Positions 1 to 5,419 of a stretch of 5,419 nt of DNA are shown here, one piece after another. The first letter of the stretch is position 1, and every line of letters starts with the position of its first letter. Origin of the DNA: Chitinophagaceae bacterium (lineage in GTDB: Bacteria > Bacteroidota > Bacteroidia > Chitinophagales > Chitinophagaceae); assembly GCA_009996555.1 (NCBI GenBank), contig JAACZX010000556.1, positions 1-5,419 of the forward strand, written 5' to 3'. The position numbers and the translations under genes are program-made. Below the pieces are notes generated by a model. That model ran no database searches. It saw only the letters and a list, made by a program, of their open reading frames with translations, and was not told where the DNA came from.

Positions 1-613
1 CAGAGTGCAGCACAAGATCAGCACCAAATTTAATTGGTTGCTGTACTGCTGGTGTTGCAAAACAATTATCAACTACAAAAAGAATGTTGTGCTTTTTACA
101 GATTGAAGCCACGTACTCCAGGTCAATAATATCTAAACCGGGATTTGATGGCGTTTCAACGTATAACAATTTTGTATTGGGCTTGATCAATGCTTCAATT
201 GTTTCCGGTTTGTTCATATAAAAATAGCTCGACTCAAAACCCCACTTTGGTAAATACTTTGTGAGAATGGTATGTGTTGAACCAAATACAGCCGAGGCAG
301 AAATGATATGATCGCCTTTTGTAAGAAAGGTCATGAAAGTTGAAAACACTGCGGCCATACCTGTGCCGGTTGCAATACCATCTTCTGCACCTTCTAACGC
401 AGCTATTTTTCCAATGAATTCATCAACTGTTGGATTGGAGAAACGGGAATAGATATTTACATCAAGACTGTCATCCGAAAAAGCAGCTGCCATATCTTCT
501 GCACTCTCGTACACAAAACTGCTGGTTAAAAACAATGGCGTACTGTGTTCTTTTTCGTTTGTACGGTTCATTTGTAAACGGATGGCGTCCGTTTGTGGAT
601 GTCGCTTACTCAT
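1..613 (-). CDS. metZ: O-succinylhomoserine sulfhydrylase-like PLP enzyme (partial, C-terminus off window)
   Basis: The visible 204 residues are the N-terminal half of a cystathionine gamma-synthase-family (Cys/Met metabolism) PLP enzyme. MetZ makes homocysteine from O-succinylhomoserine and sulfide in the cytoplasm, as part of methionine synthesis. Seen in the sequence: the YSR motif (Y55, R57) that contacts the PLP phosphate of the neighbouring subunit, a GTGMAA loop at about 82-88, VFGST at 109-113, ETPSNP at 153-158, and VDNCFATPAVQQP at 181-193 with the cofactor-binding D182. FGST and DNCF-TPA-QQP resemble MetZ more than MetB, which usually has YGGT and DNTF. The frame leaves the window at LHS, just before the expected Schiff-base Lys of the family's HSATKY motif, so the catalytic Lys cannot be checked. 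The start ATG at 613-611 begins MSKRHPQTDAIR, typical for the family; no Shine-Dalgarno site is visible. A related gamma-lyase or O-acetylhomoserine enzyme is the main alternative. Confidence 0.88.
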   Translation of the reverse strand, partial: MSKRHPQTDAIRLQMNRTNEKEHSTPLFLTSSFVYESAEDMAAAFSDDSLDVNIYSRFSNPTVDEFIGKIAALEGAEDGIATGTGMAAVFSTFMTFLTKGDHIISASAVFGSTHTILTKYLPKWGFESSYFYMNKPETIEALIKPNTKLLYVETPSNPGLDIIDLEYVASICKKHNILFVVDNCFATPAVQQPIKFGADLVLHS

Positions 614-710
614 ATCAAAATATTATGCTGCTAATGAGCAACGAAGTTACGGGCTAAACAGTTTTCAGCCTCAGAAACAACAATGCTTCTTATGATCTTT
701 TATCATCTGC

Positions 711-1931
711 TTACGAACGGATGGAAGCATAGAGATAACCATTGTACCGTTCACTAACTGTACGGCAGAATAATAACAGCCCACCCAGTATGAGTAATAT
801 GATTGCACTGATGCTGTAAGATGGATAACAGAGGTAAAGAAAAATACCAAGCAGCCCAAGCCGGATAAATTCAAGATAAACGATCCAGCGGCGTTGCTCC
901 AGCATTGCACCTGTGGTGATAACGCTCAACAGAATAAACAAAGCAGCTGTTATCAACTGTGCGCCTGTTAAATAATGTTCCAGCAAAATAACAAAGAACA
1001 AAAGCGTAAGCGATACAATGGTTTGAAGTTTAATATAATTCCGTAATGCCATTGTTTGTGCAAGATCATATTCTTTTCGGGAGAACTTGCGTTCAAGCCC
1101 TGAGCGGATACGGGGATCAATATCATCCGGTTTTCCAAAAATACTGTTCCATTTCCCTTTCCATGTAGCTGAACGTTTGAAGGAAACCAGCATCTCCATA
1201 ATAAAATGAAAATGTTGCCACAAAAAACTATGACTGTTCAATGGTTTTGTTAATCCATACACCGGCTGCTCTTCTTCTTTTATAAATGTGCCAAAGAGTT
1301 TATCCCAGATGATGAGCACATCGCCGTAATTCTTATCGAGGTATTGCGGATTGGAACTGTGGTGCACACGATGGTGCGAAGGTGTTACAAATAAATATTC
1401 TATCCAGCCGAGCTTTCCTATTAACTGCGTATGAGTAAAGAACGGATAGGCTCCATGAATGAGCAATAGTGTTGTGATCATTGCCGGAGGAAAACCAAAC
1501 AAAGGCAATACAGCCCAAAACAAACAACGGGCTGCTGATTGAAACACAGTGATACGTGCCGATACCGTGTAGTTAAAATCATCGCTTTGATGATGCACAA
1601 CATGCACGCTCCAGAACAGGTTCACTTCATGACCAAAACGATGATACCAGTACCACATAAGATCGGTGAACAAAAAAAGCAGTATCCATGTAACAGCAGT
1701 TGGCTTTATTTCAAACAACGCAAAGTTCTGGTAGATCCAAACAAAAAAATAATAGAACAGACCGGTCGTAAACAGATCGCACAACCTTTCGCCAATGCCA
1801 ACGTTTACATTAGCAACAGCTTCATCAAAAGAAAAGTAGTGCGCCTTTTTTTGTTTTACACCAACATAATACTCCAGCAGCATCAGGCCGGTAAAAACAG
1901 GCACAGCAAGTGCCAAATAATTTAACTGCAT
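711..1931 (-). CDS. AGMO-like sterol desaturase/fatty acid hydroxylase family membrane protein
   Basis: This is a complete 406-residue integral membrane di-iron oxygenase of the fatty acid hydroxylase superfamily. The histidine clusters are all present: HRFGH (97-101), HVVHH (110-114), isolated H159 and H167, and HHRVHH (186-191). Around them, HEVNLFW (101-107), TPSHHRVHH (183-191), LDKNYGDVLIIWDKLFGTF (198-216) and PVYGLTKPLNS (223-233) follow the pattern I recall for animal alkylglycerol monooxygenase (TMEM195/AGMO), which cleaves ether lipids with tetrahydrobiopterin and oxygen. Hydrophobic segments lie near 4-22, 52-70, 80-95, 136-158, 303-319, 322-341, 349-369 and 374-389. The C-terminal block of membrane segments beyond the catalytic domain also fits AGMO better than short C-5 sterol desaturases. 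The ATG at 1931 starts 10 bases after the upstream gene's stop, with no clear Shine-Dalgarno site, so translation may be coupled. The family is secure; the substrate is inferred. Confidence 0.92.
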   Translation of the reverse strand: MQLNYLALAVPVFTGLMLLEYYVGVKQKKAHYFSFDEAVANVNVGIGERLCDLFTTGLFYYFFVWIYQNFALFEIKPTAVTWILLFLFTDLMWYWYHRFGHEVNLFWSVHVVHHQSDDFNYTVSARITVFQSAARCLFWAVLPLFGFPPAMITTLLLIHGAYPFFTHTQLIGKLGWIEYLFVTPSHHRVHHSSNPQYLDKNYGDVLIIWDKLFGTFIKEEEQPVYGLTKPLNSHSFLWQHFHFIMEMLVSFKRSATWKGKWNSIFGKPDDIDPRIRSGLERKFSRKEYDLAQTMALRNYIKLQTIVSLTLLFFVILLEHYLTGAQLITAALFILLSVITTGAMLEQRRWIVYLEFIRLGLLGIFLYLCYPSYSISAIILLILGGLLLFCRTVSERYNGYLYASIRS

Positions 1932-1941
1932 GAATAAAGAA

Positions 1942-2265
1942 TTAATTGGTTGGGATCAAAGAAACTGTTAACCGTTCTGTTCCGTTTGTAATGCGAACAG
2001 TTTGTGTTTTATAATCCTTATGTTCCACCACCACTGTTACCGGTAACGACTGCCATGTTTTTACTGCAAACTCTCCTTTTACAGAACTGAACATTTCTTC
2101 TTCACCTTTTGTAACATACACATGCGCCCCTGCTACAGGTTTACCTGAGCGGCTGTCTTGTACGCTGCCTTTAAGTGTAGCTGGTAAAAAATTCACTATT
2201 TCCGCATAAGAAAAGATCATAAGCAAGGTTGTTACTGCAGTAAATGCCAGTCGTTTTTTATTCAT
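1942..2265 (-). CDS. small exported CarboxypepD_reg-like domain protein
   Basis: This 107-residue protein has a basic start (MNKKR) and a hydrophobic stretch at about 7-20, which read as a signal peptide or N-terminal anchor; no lipobox Cys is visible. Residues about 30-105 form one beta-sandwich domain of the carboxypeptidase regulatory-like type, seen in LKGSVQDSRSGKPVAGAHVYV and in the later GEFAVKTW and VEHKDYKTQTVRI strands. In Bacteroidota this fold usually sits at the front of TonB-dependent receptors or other surface proteins; here it stands alone, so its role is unknown. It probably acts in the periplasm or at the cell surface. The start is well supported: an AGGA Shine-Dalgarno match (2271-2274) lies 5 bases before the ATG. 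It is third in a four-gene minus-strand cluster, 11 bases after the aldo/keto reductase and 10 before the hydroxylase. A second protein of the same type lies at 3869-4180. Confidence 0.85.
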   Translation of the reverse strand: MNKKRLAFTAVTTLLMIFSYAEIVNFLPATLKGSVQDSRSGKPVAGAHVYVTKGEEEMFSSVKGEFAVKTWQSLPVTVVVEHKDYKTQTVRITNGTERLTVSLIPTN

Positions 2266-2270
2266 AAAAA

Positions 2271-2274
2271 TCCT
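2271..2274 (-). promoter_or_regulatory. Shine-Dalgarno site of the small CarboxypepD_reg-like gene
   Basis: On the minus strand the 11-base junction reads ACAGGATTTTT directly before the ATG at 2265. AGGA therefore sits 5 bases from the start codon. It is the only clear Shine-Dalgarno match at a gene start in this window and supports the chosen start. Confidence 0.5.
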
Positions 2275-2276
2275 GT

Positions 2277-3161
2277 TTATTCTTTTGATGCAGCATACAG
2301 TTCATACCAATCCTGGTGATCAAGGTCCACCTCGAAAGCCTTGGCAATATGACGTATGCGTTGCTCGTTACTTGAACCAATGAGTGGTAACGCACCCAGC
2401 TTATTCAGCCATGCAATAGCTATGGATTCAAAATGCACATTGTATTTGAATGAAAGCTCTTCCAATTTTCCACGAATACGCAGTGGTATACGATCGGTGC
2501 TTTCAGCAATACGTCCTTCAGCTAAAGGTGCAGTCGCTAATGGTCGAATATATTTTTGTTTGATATAGTCGATCTGTCCATTATCAAACGCAGTTGTATT
2601 CAGCAGGTTTAATTCTATGTGATTCGTAACGATCGGCACATGCAGATAAGAACTAAGCAGCTGATGCTGAAACACAGAAAAGTTGACCACACCAATACTT
2701 TTTATTTTACCCGACTCTTTTAAGCGTCGAAGTGTAATAGCTGTTTCTTCCAGATCAGATAATGGATCAAGACCATTCAACAGGAACACATCAATATAAT
2801 CTGTTTGCAGATTGCGCAACGATTGATCAACACTCGCAAGAATATGTTTGCTTGATGTATTGAAATGCGGAATACGTATTTCCGGTCTGGAGGCATGCGG
2901 AACGTTATAACCACATTTTGTAAACAATACGAGGTCTTCTCTTTTAACAGCAATCTCTTTGATCACTTTACCAAAAACAGTTTCCACCTGGTAACCGCCA
3001 TAAATATCGGCATGATCAAATGTATTAATGCCCAATTCAAGACAAAGACGAACAGTTCGTTCAACATTTACTATTGTTACTTCTTCTTCGTTCCAGCGGT
3101 AAAAACCATAAATAGCCGGTGAAACTTTGGGACCTGAGTCGCTTAAATAAATCTTATTCAT
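2277..3161 (-). CDS. YdhF-type aldo/keto reductase with Asn at the catalytic His position
   Basis: This 294-residue TIM-barrel oxidoreductase matches the length and motifs of Escherichia coli YdhF-like aldo/keto reductases, soluble NADPH-dependent carbonyl reductases. Counting from the ATG at 3161, DHADIYGGY supplies the catalytic D49 and Y54, and LFTKCG supplies K82. At the fourth tetrad position, where YdhF has HRPDP, this protein reads NGLDP, so N129 replaces His. VVNFSVFQ (158-165), TNHIELN (179-185) and the C-terminal LIGSSNEQRI (260-269), part of the NADP-binding site, are present. The open frame runs upstream to a TTG at 3299, but that extension is the neighbouring gene read in another frame. 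The ATG at 3161 gives a normal family N-terminus (MNKIYLSDSGPKVSPAIYG); an ATG at 3167 would add two residues. The start overlaps the upstream stop in ATGAATAA, which suggests translational coupling. The physiological substrate is unknown. Confidence 0.9.
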   Translation of the reverse strand: MNKIYLSDSGPKVSPAIYGFYRWNEEEVTIVNVERTVRLCLELGINTFDHADIYGGYQVETVFGKVIKEIAVKREDLVLFTKCGYNVPHASRPEIRIPHFNTSSKHILASVDQSLRNLQTDYIDVFLLNGLDPLSDLEETAITLRRLKESGKIKSIGVVNFSVFQHQLLSSYLHVPIVTNHIELNLLNTTAFDNGQIDYIKQKYIRPLATAPLAEGRIAESTDRIPLRIRGKLEELSFKYNVHFESIAIAWLNKLGALPLIGSSNEQRIRHIAKAFEVDLDHQDWYELYAASKE

Positions 3162-3633
3162 GTGCATGCAGGGGGTTAATTTTTTGAAGTTTTGTATTAA
3201 ATAAGAATCGCTTGTAATAGTAATAAATATAACAGCCAACACAAAATCCAAGTGCAGATTCAAGAAAAGCAAATAGAAGCAACAAACCCGTAAGCACAAT
3301 TGCTGTTACTTGAAATCCACCCGCTGTTACAAAAAACAGTACAAACGAAAATACAAAACCAACAGAAGCAGCAAAACGTTTAGGTGATTGATCAACAGGC
3401 TTTGGAACAAGCCCCAGCACCCCGGTTACAAAACCGCTTAGTATGTTAAACGGACTAAATTTCCCCAACCGGGCAGCACGTAGAAAAAAATCGACAGCAA
3501 GTACAGCCCATACTGCAGCATACCCTGTTACCAAAAATCCTGTCCCGGGTAGTAACACCCAGAATGCAGTAAACCGCACTCGCTTCTCATCCACTTTTAC
3601 GAAATCAACCGGGCATACTGGTTCAAAACGCAT
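3154..3633 (-). CDS. DUF4395 family membrane protein
   Basis: This 159-residue polytopic membrane protein has the features of the DUF4395 family, whose function is not known to me. The N-terminal CPVDFVKVDEKRVRFTAF (7-24) is the family's opening motif. Two hydrophobic stretches follow (about 21-38 and 39-53), then a loop containing the KPVDQSPKRFA region (78-88), then two more (about 89-104 and 107-127). A late GFCVGC motif (129-134) carries paired cysteines, also typical. These cysteines with C7 could bind a metal or form a disulfide, but that is inference. The start is the ATG at 3633; an in-frame TTG two codons upstream is a less likely start. It is the first gene of the four-gene minus-strand cluster. 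Its last codon and stop overlap the start of the aldo/keto reductase by 8 bases. A -7-like TAAATTTG element lies about 20 bases upstream. Confidence 0.85.
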   Translation of the reverse strand: MRFEPVCPVDFVKVDEKRVRFTAFWVLLPGTGFLVTGYAAVWAVLAVDFFLRAARLGKFSPFNILSGFVTGVLGLVPKPVDQSPKRFAASVGFVFSFVLFFVTAGGFQVTAIVLTGLLLLFAFLESALGFCVGCYIYYYYKRFLFNTKLQKINPLHAHE

Positions 3634-3868
3634 TTGCAATAAATTAGTCCATCAAATTTATAGACTATTTTTTAAATAACATTCCCCGATCGCAATTTTT
3701 TTAAGATTTGTTCCGATATTTGTCTACCGATTTAGTAGAATATTTACAACAAAGTATTTCTTTCACTTAAAGCACTGACGTTTCAGTTGCAACAGGTGCT
3801 GTATGTAAAACAGTATAAGCAATTCAAGAAGGAAACTAAATAATCGTTCATTAATTAATACACGATAC
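3634..3868. other. divergent intergenic region
   Basis: This 235-base AT-rich gap lies between the minus-strand DUF4395 gene and the plus-strand CarboxypepD_reg-like gene, so it should hold both promoters. The minus-strand side has the TAAATTTG element at 3653-3660. No clean TAnnTTTG element is visible for the plus-strand gene. Small dyads are present: TCTAC/GTAGA (3723-3727 and 3735-3739, 7-base spacer), AGCAC/GTGCT (3771-3775 and 3796-3800), and the palindrome GTTGCAAC (3786-3793). The second could fold in the plus-strand leader. None is strong enough to name as an operator or riboswitch, and no convincing gene lies here. Confidence 0.5.
3653..3660 (-). promoter_or_regulatory. candidate Bacteroidota -7 promoter element for the four-gene cluster
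   Basis: On the minus strand these bases read TAAATTTG, an exact match to the Bacteroidota -7 consensus TAnnTTTG. It would place the transcript start a little more than 10 bases before the ATG at 3633, a short but plausible leader. I see no good TTTG-type -33 element at the usual distance (the bases there read ATGTTA), so the call rests on one element. Confidence 0.4.
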
Positions 3869-4180
3869 ATGAAACACATCGCATTACTTTTCTTATTAGC
3901 GGTAGCTGTTCTGATCTTTTCCAGCAATACAGCAGATAAAACAACACGCACTATAACCGGCATTGTACGGTCAGCAGTCGATGAACAGCCGCTTGAAGGG
4001 GTGAACATCAGTATAAAAGGAAGCTCTTTCAGTTCCGGTACGCAGCCTGATGGTATTTATTATATACCGGTAAAACAAACTGACAGTGTTTTGGTATTTG
4101 CACTTGATGGTTACCATACACAAGAGCTGAAGTTATTATCATCAAAGAACGAGTACAATATTGTGCTTACTGCAAAGTGA
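3869..4180 (+). CDS. small exported CarboxypepD_reg-like domain protein (second copy of the type)
   Basis: This 103-residue protein begins MKH followed by a strongly hydrophobic stretch (about 4-18) and a likely signal-peptidase site near SSNTA (18-22). The mature part is one carboxypeptidase regulatory-like beta-sandwich. ITGIVRSAVDEQPLEGVNI (29-47) is the first conserved strand-turn-strand. IKGSSFSSGTQPDGIYYIPV (49-68) matches the usual TxxDGxYxIxV pattern. The VFALDGYHTQELKL strand (76-89) then corresponds to the family's common 'F..xGY.t.e..i' ending. It resembles the N-terminal domain of SusC-like receptors, but no receptor plug or barrel follows. It presumably acts in the periplasm or at the surface; its partner is unknown. 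The start ATG at 3869 fits the signal peptide; no Shine-Dalgarno site is adjacent. It is the same type as the protein at 1942-2265, but the sequences have diverged, so recent duplication is unlikely. Confidence 0.85.
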   Translation: MKHIALLFLLAVAVLIFSSNTADKTTRTITGIVRSAVDEQPLEGVNISIKGSSFSSGTQPDGIYYIPVKQTDSVLVFALDGYHTQELKLLSSKNEYNIVLTAK

Positions 4181-4204
4181 ATTTTTTGACTCTCATAATC
4201 TGAC

Positions 4205-4226
4205 GCCTGCTGTTTCTACAGCGGGC
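4205..4226 (+). other. intergenic hairpin upstream of the hydrolase gene
   Basis: GCCTGCTGT (4205-4213) and ACAGCGGGC (4218-4226) pair over 9 bases, with one G-U pair and a 4-base TTCT loop. It lies 24 bases after the upstream stop and 15 before the hydrolase ATG. No T-run follows on the plus strand, so it is not a standard intrinsic terminator. It could stabilise or partly separate the two transcripts, or affect access to the hydrolase start. Confidence 0.5.
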
Positions 4227-4241
4227 TATTCTAAAATCATA

Positions 4242-4787
4242 ATGATGAAGTACCTGATCATACCCGGCCTTTCCAACTCCGGTGAACATCACTGGCAAAC
4301 AATCTGGGAAACCAAATACCCGGATAAATTTATACGTGTAGAACAAAAGAACTGGAGCGCACCCGATAAAGAAGAATGGGTGAAATGTGTAAACACATTC
4401 ATTACTAACCAGCAGGAACCCCTTACATTAGTGGCGCATAGCCTGGGATGTATTACAGTTGTGCATTGGGCACAGCATTATTTTGCTGAACATGTAAAAG
4501 CAGCATTACTGGTGGCACCTGCCGATGTAGAACGGAGTAAGCGAAATGAACTAAAAAGCTTTGCACCTATTCCTTTAAAAAAACTTCCCATAAACTCGAT
4601 AATTATTGCCAGCACCAATGATCCGTTTGCAAGTATTGAACGCACTAGGTTGTGGGCAACTGCTTGGGGAAGCATGCATGTTAATGCAGGAACATTGGGA
4701 CATATCAATTCCCTTTCCGGGATTGGAGAATGGAACGAAGGGTTAAACCATTTATCTCATTTATTAAATACAACGCTGCAGTATTAA
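4242..4787 (+). CDS. YdeN/RBBP9-type alpha/beta serine hydrolase
   Basis: This 181-residue protein is a compact single-domain alpha/beta hydrolase of the type containing Bacillus YdeN and animal RBBP9. The N-terminal YLIIPGLSNSGEHHWQ (4-19) supplies the oxyanion-hole strand and loop and the family's typical HHW. LVAHSLGC (63-70) is the nucleophile elbow with S67. STNDPFA (124-130) carries the acid D127, and TLGHINSLSG (151-160) carries H154, so the triad is complete. No signal peptide is seen, so the protein is probably cytoplasmic. The physiological substrate of the family is poorly defined, and small esters are the usual test substrates. The frame is open upstream to 4161, but the conserved fold begins at the double ATG; 4242 is taken as the start and 4245 is equally possible. 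It follows the CarboxypepD_reg-like gene by 61 bases, so co-transcription is possible but uncertain. Confidence 0.9.
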   Translation: MMKYLIIPGLSNSGEHHWQTIWETKYPDKFIRVEQKNWSAPDKEEWVKCVNTFITNQQEPLTLVAHSLGCITVVHWAQHYFAEHVKAALLVAPADVERSKRNELKSFAPIPLKKLPINSIIIASTNDPFASIERTRLWATAWGSMHVNAGTLGHINSLSGIGEWNEGLNHLSHLLNTTLQY

Positions 4788-4797
4788 ACAATTGCAG
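4776..4797. terminator. weak hairpin at convergent gene ends
   Basis: CTGCAGT (4776-4782) and ATTGCAG (4791-4797) can pair over 7 bases, including one wobble, around an 8-base loop. The dyad spans the hydrolase stop codon and reaches the base before the stop of the convergent DUF2490 gene. Its place between convergent genes suggests a bidirectional end signal, but there is no strong T-run on either side, so this is a weak call. Confidence 0.25.
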
Positions 4798-5419
4798 TTA
4801 ATGCGAAGCATGTTTACGCAAATCAAGCTGATGAAAGTAAAACACTCTTGCCACATGTAAATTTCTGTAGCGGTTACCGGCTGCCTGTTGCTGAAAAAGA
4901 TTCATGTACCCAAACTGCAGATTATCATGCTTGTTTATATGATAGTGAAACCCTGCAAAAAAACGGTTTTGATCAAACACATTGTAAGTAATTTCTTTCC
5001 CTGCATTCACAAATACTTCATTGGACAACACCAATGAAAAGCTACCAGGCTTAAACGGCTGCTTTCCGTTAAGTGCAAATTGCGACAGGATGTTATACCG
5101 AAAACGAAAATTAAAATTATATCCGTCTGCAAGTTCATCGTCGTTCAAAATTTTACGACGGAAACGTTCCTCCAGCCGGAACCACTGCATCAGCCTGATA
5201 CGTGGATAGCGTGTGTGCCATTGCAACTGTTGCCACGGCCGGTGCTCAGGTTGTGAAATATGCTTATGATTATCTGCAGGAAAATGATTAATAAACGAAT
5301 AACCAGCTGTAAGCTTCACATCATTGGAGAAATAATAAGTAACTCCCGGGCGAATAAGAACCTGCGACAGGTTGTTGAAGAAATTTTCTTTTGTACGAAC
5401 ATGTACATCTGTCCACATA
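4798..5419 (-). CDS. DUF2490 family outer-membrane beta-barrel protein (partial, N-terminus off window)
   Basis: The visible 206-207 residues are the C-terminal part of a DUF2490-type protein, a predicted outer-membrane barrel common in Bacteroidota with no assigned function. Alternating polar and aromatic strands run throughout. Recognisable family landmarks are the VLIRPGVTYYFSNDVKLTAGY region (about 20-40), HRPWQQLQW (59-67), the basic-aromatic RLMQWFRLEERFRR stretch (about 75-88) and NFRFRYNI (102-109). Later strands include SLVLSNEVFVNAG, RFFAGFHYHI and LQFGYMNLF. The chain ends RKHASH, not the terminal aromatic residue usual for barrels recognised by BamA, which is slightly unusual. The ATG at 5418-5416 is probably internal: no signal peptide follows it, and the family normally has one with further strands before this point. 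The gene converges on the hydrolase gene with a 10-base gap. Confidence 0.8.
   Translation of the reverse strand, partial: MWTDVHVRTKENFFNNLSQVLIRPGVTYYFSNDVKLTAGYSFINHFPADNHKHISQPEHRPWQQLQWHTRYPRIRLMQWFRLEERFRRKILNDDELADGYNFNFRFRYNILSQFALNGKQPFKPGSFSLVLSNEVFVNAGKEITYNVFDQNRFFAGFHYHINKHDNLQFGYMNLFQQQAAGNRYRNLHVARVFYFHQLDLRKHASH

Noticed and set aside
614..640. TATTTTG just upstream of the metZ-like start as a -7 promoter element.
   Set aside because: The spacing does not match TAnnTTTG, and it would place the transcript start at or inside the coding region.
692..706. Inverted repeat ATGAT/ATCAT downstream of the hydroxylase stop as a terminator.
   Set aside because: The stem is only 5 AT-rich pairs and no T-run follows on the minus strand, so it is too weak to call. 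Read-through into the metZ-like gene across the 97-base gap cannot be excluded.
1539..1925. Plus-strand open frame of 128 codons opposite the hydroxylase gene.
   Set aside because: It lies antisense within a strongly supported gene and its translation has no recognisable domain or composition of a real protein.
3162..3299. A 46-residue hydrophobic N-terminal extension of the aldo/keto reductase that might be a membrane anchor.
   Set aside because: It begins at a TTG and lies entirely within the DUF4395 gene in another frame. The family N-terminus begins at the ATG at 3161, so the hydrophobic look is a by-product of the overlapping membrane-protein gene.
4161..4241. A 27-residue N-terminal extension of the serine hydrolase from a TTG start.
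   Set aside because: It overlaps the upstream gene's end, has no signal-peptide character, and the conserved fold starts right after the double ATG at 4242.

Overview
The window reads as a piece of an ordinary Bacteroidota chromosome, most likely from the Chitinophagaceae or a related family (inference). The sequence is AT-rich, most starts lack a Shine-Dalgarno site, and one promoter-like element matches the Bacteroidota -7 consensus TAnnTTTG. The proteins are of types common in that phylum: single-domain CarboxypepD_reg-like exported proteins, a DUF2490 outer-membrane barrel and a DUF4395 membrane protein. There are eight protein genes. No RNA gene, insertion sequence, CRISPR array or phage module was seen.

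Layout from left to right. Positions 1-613 (minus) hold the N-terminal 204 residues of a PLP-dependent trans-sulfuration enzyme that best fits O-succinylhomoserine sulfhydrylase (MetZ). Its C-terminal part lies outside the window. A 97-base gap follows. Positions 711-3633 (minus) form a tight four-gene cluster, in transcription order: a DUF4395 membrane protein, a YdhF-type aldo/keto reductase, a small exported CarboxypepD_reg-like protein, and a 406-residue membrane di-iron hydroxylase that closely resembles alkylglycerol monooxygenase (AGMO). The first two genes overlap by 8 bases, and the other junctions are 10 to 11 bases, so the four are probably co-transcribed. A 235-base divergent intergenic region (3634-3868) separates them from a plus-strand pair: a second small CarboxypepD_reg-like protein (3869-4180) and, after a 61-base gap with a hairpin, a YdeN/RBBP9-type serine hydrolase (4242-4787). 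The hydrolase converges, 10 bases away, on a minus-strand DUF2490 barrel (4798-5419) whose N-terminus is outside the window.

No complete pathway can be read from the window. The central cluster combines two possible redox enzymes (the hydroxylase and the aldo/keto reductase) with a membrane protein and an exported protein. A role in lipid or aldehyde metabolism is possible, because AGMO-type cleavage of ether lipids releases a fatty aldehyde, but this is inference. The points most worth a second look are the AGMO-like enzyme in a bacterium, the replacement of the catalytic-tetrad His by Asn in the aldo/keto reductase, and the pair of stand-alone CarboxypepD_reg-like proteins on either side of the divergent region. 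I found no convincing sign of a wholly new system.
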